Positions 44,950-55,820 of a stretch of DNA of 64,000 nucleotides are shown here, piece by piece. The stretch's first letter is position 1. Each line of letters opens with the position of its first letter. Made by a program: the position numbers and the translations under genes. The stretch is from positions 248,001-312,000 of the forward strand of contig NKYR01000011.1 of NCBI GenBank assembly GCA_003184365.1, written 5' to 3'. The notes under the pieces were generated by a model that made no database searches, was not told the origin of the DNA, and saw nothing but the letters and a program-made list of their open reading frames with translations. Origin of the DNA: Evernia prunastri (taxonomy: Eukaryota > Ascomycota > Lecanoromycetes > Lecanorales > Parmeliaceae).

Positions 44950-45396
44950 TTGCCTCCTTCGCGCCGGCGTCCTACCTTAGTCCCAAAGGCTAACAAGTTA
45001 GCGCTGGAACTAAGCTCAAAAAAGTCTAGATCGCTTCGCGGACTTTTGTTGTAGGACGCCTGCTCCAGAAACCCCGTTTTTATCCAAAACGAGCTTCGTA
45101 TCAACAAATTTTTGAATCAATCACAGATCCATCAATTCTCATCAAAACCACTTAGAAATATATACTACGACGCGTAGAATTATATAGCGAATTCGTTAGT
45201 AACAAAATCTAACTCCCTACGGCAATATCCCGCGTTGTATACCTTACTAACCTTCGAGGACAGTTGACACCAGACCTATTACGTTCCCTATCTAAATGAC
45301 CTAACCAACGGGTTACCTCTTTCCGGCAACGGGTCTCGGCGCTAGATTTCCTATCTCTCAGCGTCCGAGGCCCTCCAAACACGGCATTCAAATCGA
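44950..45396. repeat. Repeat copy B (447 bp)
   Basis: A direct copy of 43561-44007, including the whole inverted-repeat structure (44966-45060). It ends abruptly at an N (45397), after which unrelated retroelement sequence begins. Confidence 0.93.
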
Positions 45397-45397
45397 N

Positions 45398-45719
45398 TCT
45401 CCGGGGTCTCGCCACTATTTTTATCCTTTCTGCTCGCAGACGACTCGCAGGCCAATCTACAGCGCTGGGGCATCGCTTGCCTGAGGGGGGGGGTAGTGTT
45501 ACGGACGTACCCTAGGTGTCAGGCACATAGGGAGTGTTTATGGCTATGTGTCTAGCACATAGAGTGTTTATTGGTTATTGACACATTCCCATTGACACAT
45601 AGGCTAGCGGGGATTCTTCCTAGTATTTAAGCGCTCTTCTTCTGTACATATTTCCTCCTTATCTAGTTGTCTTATTCAATTTACCCCCATTAGACTTGAC
45701 TCTGGGCACGGTTCTGACA
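45398..45719 (+). mobile_element. 3' end of an LTR retrotransposon with its LTR (45497-45719)
   Basis: A polypurine tract (GAGGGGGGGGG, 45483-45493) lies just before TGTTACGG. A 223-bp segment then ends in TCTGACA, giving TG...CA termini as in Ty3/gypsy-type LTRs. TATTTAAG near 45626 could be the LTR TATA element. The segment carries internal repeats of CACATAG and GTGTTTAT. No 5' LTR or coding part is in the window; the upstream side ends at an N (45397). The LTR abuts the first base of repeat copy C, so the element inserted into a copy of that repeat or the junction is an assembly join. Confidence 0.75.
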
Positions 45720-46070
45720 AGACCTATTACGTTCCCTATCTAAATGACCTAACCAACGGGTTACCTCTTTCCGGCAACGGGTCTCGGCGCTAGATTTCCT
45801 ATCTCTCAGCGTCCGAGGCCCTCCAAACACGGCATTCAAATCGAATTATCAATGATAGAAAGGGGGGGAGCATGTTGATCAAAAGTCCTAAACATGCCAA
45901 GACTTTTCGGATCCGGACCCGGACCCGGACCCGATAGCCAAACTTGGGCCATCTTCCGAATATTACTATAAATTTCAGTATTCTAACTAGGGCAGTCGAT
46001 TTTCGCTGTAGGCTTGGCATATTTAGAATAGAATACAAGAAACAGGGGGTTTTTGGTGCAGACCCCCTGC
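45720..46070. repeat. Repeat copy C (351 bp)
   Basis: Matches 43883-44233 of copy A base for base as far as I can follow. It begins exactly after the LTR end and overlaps copy B's content by about 125 bp. Confidence 0.92.
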
Positions 46071-46444
46071 GGGGACCGACTCACTATGCAGCTAAAAATT
46101 AAAGTCACGGTCTAAGCAGGGGGTCGAAAGCTAATGGAGACAACAATCAAATTTCTTTCATCCCTGAGGCTCCAGCTTCTTGGTAAGGAGCTGTACAGTT
46201 CACGATCTACCTGGCTATTTTGGCTGTATCCCCTTGCACTACAGCCACCACAAGCCTAAAATACCATGGATATGTTCAATTGACTGCTTTTGTTTGGAAA
46301 TTGAGAACAGAACAGAAGGGTATGCCAAATCTGCAGGATATGGCGAGTGTCCCACCAGTGCCACTATGGACTGGATTCTAGTGCAGAAACCATACATGAT
46401 TGCCGTGCTCAACCTTGACCGTGCCACTTTACAAATTCTTAGCC
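46071..46444. other. Intergenic
   Basis: About 0.37 kb from the repeat island to the stop of the NAC alpha gene. Nothing is recognised. Confidence 0.4.
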
Positions 46445-47335
46445 TTAAATGGAAAGCGCCATGATGGAGCTGCAGCGCATGTTAGCAAGTGTAAATCGTA
46501 TCGAGTTCAGGGGGTAGTACTTGACTATGTCGTTGTCATTCTGCAATGTAGACCATGGGTTAGTCTTATTGTCCAAGTGACGAATTGGATGTACGTACCT
46601 CCTTCAGAGCCTTGACCGCCTTCTTGCGTGACACGCTCGCTTGGGCCATGACGAGCTCAATGTCCTTGGCCTCCAGACCCGAGTCATCAACTTCCTCCCC
46701 ATCGTCTTCCTCCTCCTCTTTCTTGGCCTCTTCGATAGCCTTGCCTTTGCCCTCGGCAGCATGATTGTGGCCGGCGTGAGCGTCACCAGCGTTGTCTGAG
46801 GGTGTCATATTCTTGAGAGCGCTATCACTGATCTGGGAACTAAGGTCCTCTATCTTGGCTTCTCCGAAGATGCTAAATATACTGTAAGCTTAATAAAAAT
46901 TGTAGCATTCCAGAGGCCCGTACATCCAAGTGTTGCTCGAGGGAGATTTATAGACATCGGGCGAATTGATGACGAAGAGAATCTATCGAGGAAGTATCAG
47001 CAAATATCCTCTCTCCAAGAGCCTGCAAAGCTATGCCCAAGCGATGTCCTGCTCCCGTGGAATTAAAGCGCAACACCCACGTTTTTCGGCCTCCTCAGCG
47101 TGACCCTTGTAATACCAGGAACGTGCTTCAACCCCAGCTTTGCAATTGATTTCCTCGCCTTTTTCTCGTTGCGAGAGTGCACTGTGACACTGGATCCGGC
47201 TGGGATGCCGGACTCTCCCTCTCCTCCTGCCACATCGGCTTCATCTGAGTCGGAGCTGCTCGAGGCATCGTCGACCTCTGCACCCTTTTTGGCAGGTGGG
47301 TCGTCGGGGAGCTCTTCGATGCGTGGGTTTGACAT
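46445..47335 (-). CDS. EGD2: Nascent polypeptide-associated complex subunit alpha
   Basis: Five exons (47335-47081, 46982-46924, 46872-46599, 46540-46521, 46469-46445) encode 210 residues. The start MSNPRIEELPDD is typical. The NAC domain includes SRNEKKARKSIAKLGL, VTLRRPKN-ILFVIN and NTWIIFGEAKIEDL, reconstructed across introns. The acidic linker (KKEEEEDDGEE) is followed by the UBA domain (LEAKDIELVMAQASVSRKKA) and the conserved end NDNDIVNSIMAL. The protein binds ribosomes with NAC beta and shields nascent chains. Exon 4 is only 20 nt and exon 5 carries 25 coding nt; open-frame prediction alone misses them. Confidence 0.96.
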
Positions 47336-47920
47336 CTTGGAGCTAGGTATGGCTGTCAGCGCAGATCTTGAATGAGTGAAAACCAAAGATTCCCAGATGC
47401 TGTTGGCAGTGAAGCAGTCTACATTACAAGAATCCTGACGGCTGATACTTTTCATGGGACCAGAACTTTCACTTACTTTGTTGTAAAAGAGCCCTCAACG
47501 GTTGTGCGGACTGTGAACGTAGTAGTGTGACACTGACGGATTTATTTCGTGGTGAAGCTCTGCCGAATTTCAATTGTGCGCTAGTGACAGCTAGGGCTCC
47601 GCGACAAAAGTTCAATATTGACTATCTAGATTTCAGACAGGTATGTTCTGACTTTACAAAAACGTCATCATGATATACGCTGTACACTCTACTTGATCAT
47701 CCGCGGAGGCCTCATTTCAGCGTTCTCCTGCGACCCTTTAGATATTCAGTCTTCGGGACGGGAGGATGCTGGCAATTCCAATGGAGAAAATGGTGACACT
47801 CGTGTGCCTGAATGATTGAGTGCTGCTAGTGGACTTTTGGCCCTAGTATACAGCCTCCGCCTTCTTACACGAGAAAAGCTTAGACATTTGCTCCCCGCTT
47901 CCTGCACACTGGACCTTCGC
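47336..47920. other. Intergenic
   Basis: About 0.58 kb between the NAC alpha start and the eL14 stop, both minus strand. It should contain the EGD2 promoter. No motif is resolved. Confidence 0.4.
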
Positions 47921-48537
47921 TCATGATGGCGACTTTGCTGAAGCTCGGACCTTTGCGTGGGCTTTGCGAACCTCGAAACGTGCCTAGAATGAACCGCGAT
48001 TAGCCAAAATTTCGCAGCTATATAGCACAATGCAATAGTCGTCAAAAACCAAGGGACGTTCCCCATGCCTCAGCCCACGTACCTGTTTCTTCAGCCTCAA
48101 GACCTTGAATCGATCAAAGTCCGTGAGATTACGTCTCTTCTCCCTTTGTTCCCGCCTCTTTGCCCACGCGCTCTCGTCCCACTTCTTCTCGACCTCCGTC
48201 TTTTCCCACGCTCTTTCAACCGCACCTCTCCCAGCGGCTCGTGGTAACTTTGCAATGACGATGGGGGTGATGATTAGATTGTTCAATGCGACGGACTGGC
48301 GAGGGACAGCTGCATTTTCTTTCTTGGATGGCCCATCGACCAATGCCTGTTTCGAATGTTAGGCCAAGCAAGTGGGAGAAAAGTACTGGTGCCGAAACAT
48401 ACACGCTTGTGATCTATGATCTCAACGATGGCCGCTAAGCGTCCAGTGTATTGACCGTGGGTAAAGAGTACGACGCGGCCGACCTCGACCAACCTCCATT
48501 GTGAAGCTTTAACCTCGATTTCTGCGTTTTCTGCCAT
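47921..48537 (-). CDS. RPL14: 60S ribosomal protein eL14
   Basis: Exons 48537-48403, 48346-48083 and 47983-47921 encode 153 residues. The N-terminal KOW/SH3-like domain reads WRLVEVGRVVLFTHG and AAIVEIIDHKR. Then come ALVDGPS, VPRQSVALNNL, the basic stretch AWAKRREQREKRRNLTDFDRFK and the end ARFEVRKAHAKVRASAKSPS. It is a structural protein of the large cytosolic ribosomal subunit. The start is the Met directly before the conserved N-terminus; a 5'-UTR intron further upstream is possible, as in many fungal ribosomal genes. Confidence 0.96.
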
Positions 48538-49654
48538 GCCGGCGATGACTGTCTGGATGCCAACATCAGCTTGAATACATACAGTGATACCAGAGAGCGA
48601 GGGAAGCTTACAAGTAGATCTGATGGTAGAGAGAACGTCGTAGAGATCTGTTAGTAGAGTCGAGTTGCGATTCAAGTTTGGTGGGCAGCTCGGCTAAATT
48701 TTGGCGCTAACATAGCGCCTAATGCTTCCTCGGGTGCAGATCATTTCTTCAAAATGCTACTTCTTACCCATCTCGCATTTTTCGCTTTTGCGAGTACACA
48801 CGGCTACGAGTACATCATCACGTGTGGGACACGATGACCAAGATCTCTAAGATGAGGTATCGTCGCTCTTCCACTGAGCGCTCCGGCCTCATTTGCTCCC
48901 AACACCACTGGAAGGGACCGAAGCTACAATATGAAGTGTTTGAGAGGTATGACTTGTGGATTTTCCTTGCTTGGCCTTCTTTTGTACACCATGATGTTAT
49001 AATTTGCGATTGACTCTTTAGCTGTGAGCCTCTCGCCGGAGGCTCGATACGGTGGAAGCTGTATGATATTCAATCTTACATATTCTGAATTTGAACTTGT
49101 TTGGCATGCCCGACTCCTTTTCTCATCGTGTCTTCTTCGCACCTGCTGACCACGATCGTATCAGGAACCTGGCAAACCGTACCAAGAGTAACACACAACA
49201 TCTTCTTCAAACATCGAGGAGTCACTGATACGGTTACGTTTACACAAATAATATGCAAAGTCAGTGCACATCGACCATGCCTGGCGCAGACACCTTTCTA
49301 GCCCAATGATTACAAAACACAAGCACTAGATAGTAAATGATTTTCCTCCAGGAAATGAGAACACATTGTAACACCAAGATCACTGAGGGCAATCCAATAT
49401 CCACGTTGATTATGTTGTTAAACTTGTCATTGCACCGGCTAATCTCTGAATCGAACAGATCATTGAGGCAACATGTCTGCTCGAATATAGGCTCGGATAA
49501 AGCTGGGCCTGGTCATGTGGACGAGACTTGGATTAGTGGTCGTCAATTTTCTTTTCCTTCAAGGCTGGGAGCAAAACACTGCATCTCGCGAGTCGTAAGC
49601 TCAATGTCATCCTTACACTTGACCATATGCTATGATCCATGAATCAAGCCTCTT
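48538..49654. other. Intergenic
   Basis: About 1.1 kb, promoter side of RPL14 and downstream of the acyl-CoA synthetase. I see no gene, repeat or RNA that can be supported. Confidence 0.45.
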
Positions 49655-51814
49655 TCAAAGCCTAGCTGTCCCCCCCACCAAACTTCGCCAATGTTTATCT
49701 TCAAAGCGGACGTATTTATCGCTTTTCGGGGTTGCCCAATAGATTGCATCCCCTTCACCGCCCGCTACCTTTGAGCCCTTCTTGCTCGGGTCGATCCCTT
49801 CTAGTCGCAAAGCAACCTTGCTTTGCTTGTTATTATGACTTGCTGCCACACCGACTTCGCCGACTAGCACTCTCACAAAGACAGGCACCGCATATGCTGG
49901 CAACCGCTTCCTCGCATATGATAACAGCCCAACCCAGTCGAAATCATTCCGTTGGACAGGCGCTATGGTAAGAGCCGCACACCCTGCTCTGCCTTCATGG
50001 CCAGGTACCTCGACCCCGTATACGTTGGCCTCGAGGACGCCCGGATATCTGCCAAGCACCTCGGCGACTTCTGCAGTGCTGACATTCTCGCTCTTCCATC
50101 GATACGTGTCGCCTAAGCGATCCATGAAGAACCATCTTCCGTCGTCAGTCCTTCTTAGCGCGTCGCCTGTTCTGTAATACAAGTCTCCTTTTTTGAACAC
50201 GTCTCGATCTAATTTCTTCTTCGTGGCCTCCGGGTTATTCCAGTAACCCGGAAAGAGCGATTCGTCAGACAATTTTACGAGAATCTCGCCGCCTTCATTG
50301 TAGCTGTTTCGCTTTGCAACGCCAGTCTTTGGGTCTCTGACAATTTCGTTCGTTTCATGATCGATGGCTACAGGCACGAGCATGTCCTTTGTTGTAAGTC
50401 TCATCAACGCCCCGTGATGACCAACACAATCAACAGCATAGTCTCCTCTGTTCCAGACGAACAAAGACAGCATGCCCTCGGAGCTGTTGAAGAACTCCGC
50501 GACTTCCGGTACACCAAAACGCTCTCGGAAAGGAAGCCATACGTCAGGTCTCAACCCGTTGCCCCACATACACCGGACCTTGTGCTCTTTATCCAATGGC
50601 GACGGCGGCGCAGCGAGGAGATAACGTGCCGTCTCACCCACATACACGAAGCAGGTCGACTCCGAATCTCGGACATCTCGCCAAAAGTTCCGGACTGAGA
50701 AGCCTTTACCGATGGCGAGAGTGATACCAGCCATGATACATATCATTGCCCCGACTCCACCCGTTCCATGGTACATAGGCATGCAAACGTACCATTTGTC
50801 TCCACCAGGACCGGGGCGCTGGTCACAAAAATTCGCACGTCTGGCCCCCTGGTCGTACATTCGACTGTTAGGAAACGATGCGCCTTTGGGCAGACCAGTC
50901 GTCCCGCTGATGCATTCGTCGTCAGCGTATTAGACCTTCATGTCTGTGCCTCTGGATGTCTAGTGCTTACCTGGTGTAGAATAGTGTAGCTGGAAAGCTG
51001 GCTTTGAGGCCTTCTCGATAGCTATCATCAGGTCTCTGTGCATTCTTTGCAGCTATGGAGCTCTTTAAGTCCCTTGACAGTACGATGGTCTGGATGCCAA
51101 GCTTCTCTATCCTTTGTCCCTCGTCCTCAGCCCGGGTCCTCACCTTCTCCTCTTCATCGACTAACATTAACTTGGCGCCCGAAATCTTCAAACAATGTAA
51201 CAAGGCATCTCCGGCTAGATTGAAATTGATCATGGCCGGTGCACATCCCTACCACAGTCAGTCAGTCGGTCAGGTCTTTCCATTCCTAAAAACCCTCAAA
51301 GCCTACAATGGCCCATAATCCCAACCAAGCACAGATGAACTCAGGCGAGTTCTGTAAACAAAAAGCCACAAGCTCGCCAGGCCTGATGCCCAGCTCAAGA
51401 AAATATGTGGCATATTGGCAAGCCTTAGTGTGCGTCTCTTTCCAAGTGTATATTCCCTCGCGTGACCAGATAGCCTCAGCGTCGGGGTAGTCGCGGACAG
51501 CTTCCTCAAAGAAGTAGAAGCATGATAGGCGTTTGTTCTTCACTGGTGACGAGAGGATCTCAGCATCAGCGACAAGGATTTGCTGGGAAAGAGCGTAAGG
51601 GAGGGGCTTCAGTACAAGCTCTTGTTGTCTCGCGCTCAGCACCGCTGAGCATCCGCAACTGGCCAATGTCTTTGCTGAGGTGTAATTTGGCGTCTAGATA
51701 GGCTGCTATTGCTGTCATGCCTGCAGCCACGGCGGCTGTGGTAGCTATGATGAAGTCATCAAATCAGTTGCCTTTGGGTCTTTCCTGAGACCACCCGTAC
51801 CTACCTAAAGTCAT
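49655..51814 (-). CDS. Fatty acid transporter / very-long-chain acyl-CoA synthetase, Fat1-like
   Basis: Five exons (51814-51805, 51744-51616, 51542-51307, 51248-50971, 50906-49655) encode 634 residues, typical of Fat1/FATP proteins. The first coding exon is 10 nt (MTL plus one base). The N-terminus has an Ala-rich hydrophobic segment (ATTAAVAAG) then AAYLDAKLHLSKDI. The AMP-binding signature is YTSGTTGLPKGA. Further motifs are YRTGDALRRTDDGRWFFMDRLGDTYRWK (family core) and the end SLVGGTARL. The enzyme activates fatty acids to acyl-CoA at membranes (ER, lipid droplet or peroxisome) and can assist uptake; some relatives serve secondary metabolism. The gene is divergent from the Mpv17-like gene. 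Confidence 0.94.
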
Positions 51815-52347
51815 GATACTGTGATTCGTAAATTCATCAAACGAACGATACACTGCTAGCTAATCGCACGCAATTTGGTCCAAGGGGGAGAAGACAGATT
51901 GATAAGAATTCGCAAGACATATATGTACAACGCGAAAGACCAGTTGTAACGAGGAGGCCCAGCTTCAGCTTTCCCCACCCCCCTTCCCACGCCGTTAACC
52001 ACGCCGGTTTCTGTACCTCGGCCTGGCTCGGCTTCAAATCCTGCATAACCGCGAGAAGCGAGCCAATCGCGCCAAGGAAAATGATGCTGAAGATACTGAA
52101 GTACTGGCCGTTCAAGCACGGCTCTATCATATTGTATAGGCAGTGGATACGGTATCTAAATGATGCTACGAAAAGCTCGGAAAGAGCTACTCGTATGTCG
52201 CTAAGTTCCTGATTCTCTTGGCGCGCCAACGTTCCCCCCTAACAACGCACGCTTTTGGGAGCTAATTAGCTGGAGACAAGAGCAAGGTAGATCCCAAACC
52301 TTCTCTCCTACCCCGAGCAACACCTTAATACACACAGCTCGATCCAG
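51815..52347. promoter_or_regulatory. Divergent promoter region, FAT1-like / Mpv17-like
   Basis: 533 bp between two divergent starts. It contains the upstream regions of both genes. No specific element can be named. Confidence 0.45.
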
Positions 52348-52936
52348 ATGGTCTCACCAATAATCACTGCGACACTCCAGTCCACCATCCTTACTTTCTG
52401 CTCGCTCCTCATTGCTCAGTATCTCACGTCTTCGCCTCCGCCCAATATCCCGTCTCTTCTCCTTTACACTCTGCTATCCACACCTCCAAATTACCTTTGG
52501 CAGCAGTACATTGAGAGCAGATTCCCCGGATACACGCTGAGGAAGTTGGATGTGGATGACGGGGGCAAGGGCGTGGAGGTGGAGAAGAGGTTGAATGTAC
52601 GAAATACGTTGATCAAGCTTGGGTTGGATCAAACGGTTGCTGCGATGGTCAATGTTACGGCATATATCGGAGGGAGTAGGGCCTTGAGGGGCCTGCCATT
52701 GGAGGAGTGCTGGATGGCAGTGAGAGAGGTTTGTGGTGTTCTTTCACGATAGATGCGTGCACATACTGACGATTTCATGATAGCAACTGTGGCCTGTCAT
52801 GAAAGCGGGCTATAAGCTCTGGCCTGCTGTCAATCTGGTGCAGCACTTGTTCATTCCTGTGGAGAGGAAGACGGTTGTAGGAAGCTTAGTTGGACTGGGA
52901 TGGGGGGTGTATCTGGCATTGTTCGCCGCCCAATAG
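52348..52936 (+). CDS. Mpv17/PMP22 family membrane protein
   Basis: Exons 52348-52728 and 52784-52936 (intron 55 bp) encode 177 residues. The protein has several membrane segments, the N-terminal PPNYLWQQYIESRFPGY block and the family C-terminal signature (YKLWPAVNLVQHLFIPVERK, then VVGSLVGLGWGVYLAL). Members sit in the peroxisomal or inner mitochondrial membrane and are thought to form channels. Localisation is not decidable from sequence. Confidence 0.9.
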
Positions 52937-53258
52937 TAAAGTTCATGACAGCGATGTTCTCTGAGCCTTCAAGCCAGGCACGTCGAAGGTAGGTAGGTTT
53001 CAAGGTCTGATCTGAGTGCAAAAGAGAACTTGCTGCGGTTAAGTTCTAGAGACGGCTCCATTGATACCCTAGATGTATTTTTTACTAGAGTCTTGGAAGA
53101 TTTTCTGTGTTGACCCTTAATCCGAACCTGCTTGCCCGACTTGTCACTCACACCGTTCACGTGGGGTTATCAACAACAGTGCACATGGGACATAACTGCC
53201 TGAGTTCGACAACGTCCATATCACGAGACGTTTTTGATGGTATAACAATCTCATAGCC
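52937..53258. other. Intergenic
   Basis: About 0.32 kb, with AGGTAGGTAGG near 52988. No gene is seen. Confidence 0.4.
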
Positions 53259-55500
53259 ATGTCGCAGCCACCTCTTCGCAATCGTCCAAACCTCAACCTA
53301 GTCTTGACAGATCTCACTGGCTCACCGCGCCAATCGAGTCAGAGCACTCCACAGCCAACAAGCCGTTTCATTACGCCATATCCAACTCCCGGGGACACCC
53401 CTTTCGCCAAAACATCATACTCTCCCTACTACTCCGCTGGTCTCAAAGCATCAACGTTTTACGAAACCCCAGAGTCTTTCAACCCTCGCCGCACGAGGAG
53501 ATCTTGCTATCATAATTACAATAACTACCCTTTCAAGCGTCTTTTTGCGAGCAAGCCTGTATGGCTTCTACTCATGGCCGTTGCACTGGCTCTATGGTGG
53601 TTTACCGGGGGGAGTGAGGAGATGAGCTCTGTCAAGTTTGGGGCCAGTGGCTTAGGCAAGGATTTCATACAAGATATGAGAATGCATGACTATCAATTCT
53701 ACCCGGCCACGAACCCGAAGATTCATGTGAGGTGGCAATCGTCCACGAATAGTCTCGTCACTGACGGGGTGCAGTATGTTGGCCGCTGGACGTCTACGCC
53801 TAATAGATTACGCAAGGATGGAACATTTCCAGGTAGGCTACCAGAGATGCTCTGACAGCCACGGAACGACTAACAGATCTTTAGGTGTTTACTTTGACAT
53901 TTCTGTCAAGAATACCACTTCCCTGCTCCTCGCCCTTCACAATGCGCCTGAGCAAGAGTCGAGCACTTCGAGCGGTATACCAGAAGCACCACCATTGCTA
54001 GTGCATGGTCATAGCAAGCATTACTCATTTCACCCAATTCCCGGAGACAAAGCTGCGCCGCCTGTATCCTTGCTCGCCGAGGTCGATGACCAAGAATACA
54101 TTCTCTTGCCAAGGTCGTCGTCGCTAGTCACTATCAGCTCCAAAGGTCTAGATGAGAGAACAGAGCATCACGTTCGCGTTGTTGCACCAATGACCGACGA
54201 CCATGGCCTGGGCGTCGTTGAATTCGAAGGTCTTTGGCTCAGCAAAGGAGGCAAGCTCGTCAAGGTGGCTGGATCTTTGCTTAGCGAAGACCTTGTGGAT
54301 GAAGACTTGTTCAACGCCGAGAACGATCAAGTAGGAGAAAAGCATAGGACTGGACTTGTTGACATTGAGCAAGATGGTACTAGCAAAAGTGGTCGACAGA
54401 AAGCCAGCGATATTGCCGAAGACGACGATTTTGCGTTCGTCAACCAAGACCGCAAGAAGTTACTGGAAGTCATCACGGACTCACCAGGATCCTTGACCGG
54501 AAGGCAACGCGGCAGACGTACAGGAGGCGTGGACGGTCTGCTATCTGGTGTCATGGGTTGGGAGTACTTGCTGGGGGAGATGTTTGGGGCTGATCATGTT
54601 GGAATTGGCGTCGATGGAATGTGTCTAACGTCAGATTGCATTGGTGGCTCTGGCGAACCTGCTGGTATGGGAGATGTCTTTTTCCGCAGGTAAGACACGC
54701 CTAGTATTAATGTACTGACGGAGGACTGATCGAGTACACAGTGGACCCTACGGCTCAGCATACTTTGAACACTCGTGGATGTTCAGTGCTTACATACCGG
54801 ATGTCTTGGTAAAAGGCCCTTGTCAAGTACTCCGAAATCTCGACTGAATTCGTAACAGGTGATCAACATTGGCGGTTCAGATGATAGCTCTTTCAATGAC
54901 CACGCATCTGATTACAATAAGACTTTATGGGACCTCTCTGAAAGCTTTGAGACGACATACGTCTCCCTAATCAAAGCAATACGAGGACTGGCTTATCCCA
55001 AACACCCATCCATTCTGGAGAGTGAAAGGATCGGGACCCCTGGAATGGTTCCCAGTGTTGCGCCAGCAGCTATACCTATCTTCGTGATGAGACCGCTGCG
55101 GGGTCAGCTTGAACAAGCCACTCAGAATGCAGTCGCCAAGCTTAGAGCAGATGGAGACAAGGCGGTGTTCTGGCTCGACACTTCCGGCTGGTTGGATTCG
55201 AGCGTTGACGACCCGGAGGGCCCAGACTTTTTCTACGACGATACCGTGGCACCCCCGAAGTGGAGACTGACGGTACAAGGAAACCAGCGAGTTGCTATTT
55301 TCCTGCACATGCATGTTTGCAGATATCTTGCTGGCGCGGAGGAGAAATGCGCCTTCCTACCGCACGAAGTCTACCAAGGCCAGGTCTTTGATCCCGAACA
55401 GAAGAAGTTTGACAAGTACATGGAGGACGAGAAGGAGAGAAAGTTGAAGAAGATATTTTGGGAGAAGGAGGCCACAGTGAAGGGAAATATTCTCGTCTAG
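53259..55500 (+). CDS. Type II membrane SGNH/GDSL-hydrolase-like protein
   Basis: Exons 53259-53832, 53885-54689, 54742-54808 and 54859-55500 encode 695 residues. A Ser/Pro-rich cytosolic N-terminus (about 105 residues) is followed by one membrane segment (VWLLLMAVALALWWF) and a luminal part. The luminal part begins with a jelly-roll-like region (KIHVRWQSSTNS, VYFDISVKNTTSLLLAL), as in CE2-type esterases. It continues into an SGNH-like fold where VINIGGSDDSSF sits at the block III position (GxND in classical members) and IPIFVMRPLRG in a core strand. The nucleophile GDS motif is not obvious (GVDGMCLTSDC is the candidate). It is probably a Golgi or cell-surface carbohydrate esterase or acyltransferase relative. 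Confidence 0.8.
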
Positions 55501-55820
55501 TATTATATCAACAACCATCCATCGAATTAGGAGCTTCATTACGCAATAGTAAAAAAATTCAATCCCGCTATGCATCTCATTGAGCACAACAAAACCAGGA
55601 GATGTTCGGTCTGTCAAGTACAGATATGATAATCCGATCGGGACAAGCGTAGATCTGCCTCCGTGAATTAGCTTGCGCTAGCGTGGAGCCTTGCAAATGG
55701 ACTCATCGTCTGTCTTCGAATTTCTGGGCAGAGCCTCGCTCATCCACGACTGTTCCTTTCTTATTGTGTAGCCATATCCACTGTCGCTTATGACACACGG
55801 TGTAATCCTCCTTTCCTGCG
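55501..55820. other. Intergenic
   Basis: 320 bp between the SGNH-like stop and the MFS start, same strand. Nothing distinctive. Confidence 0.4.

Noticed and set aside
51619..51666. Start of the FAT1-like protein at the Met at 51666
   Set aside because: That frame lies partly in the intron 51543-51615 and lacks the conserved N-terminus; splicing from 51814 gives a full-length in-phase protein.
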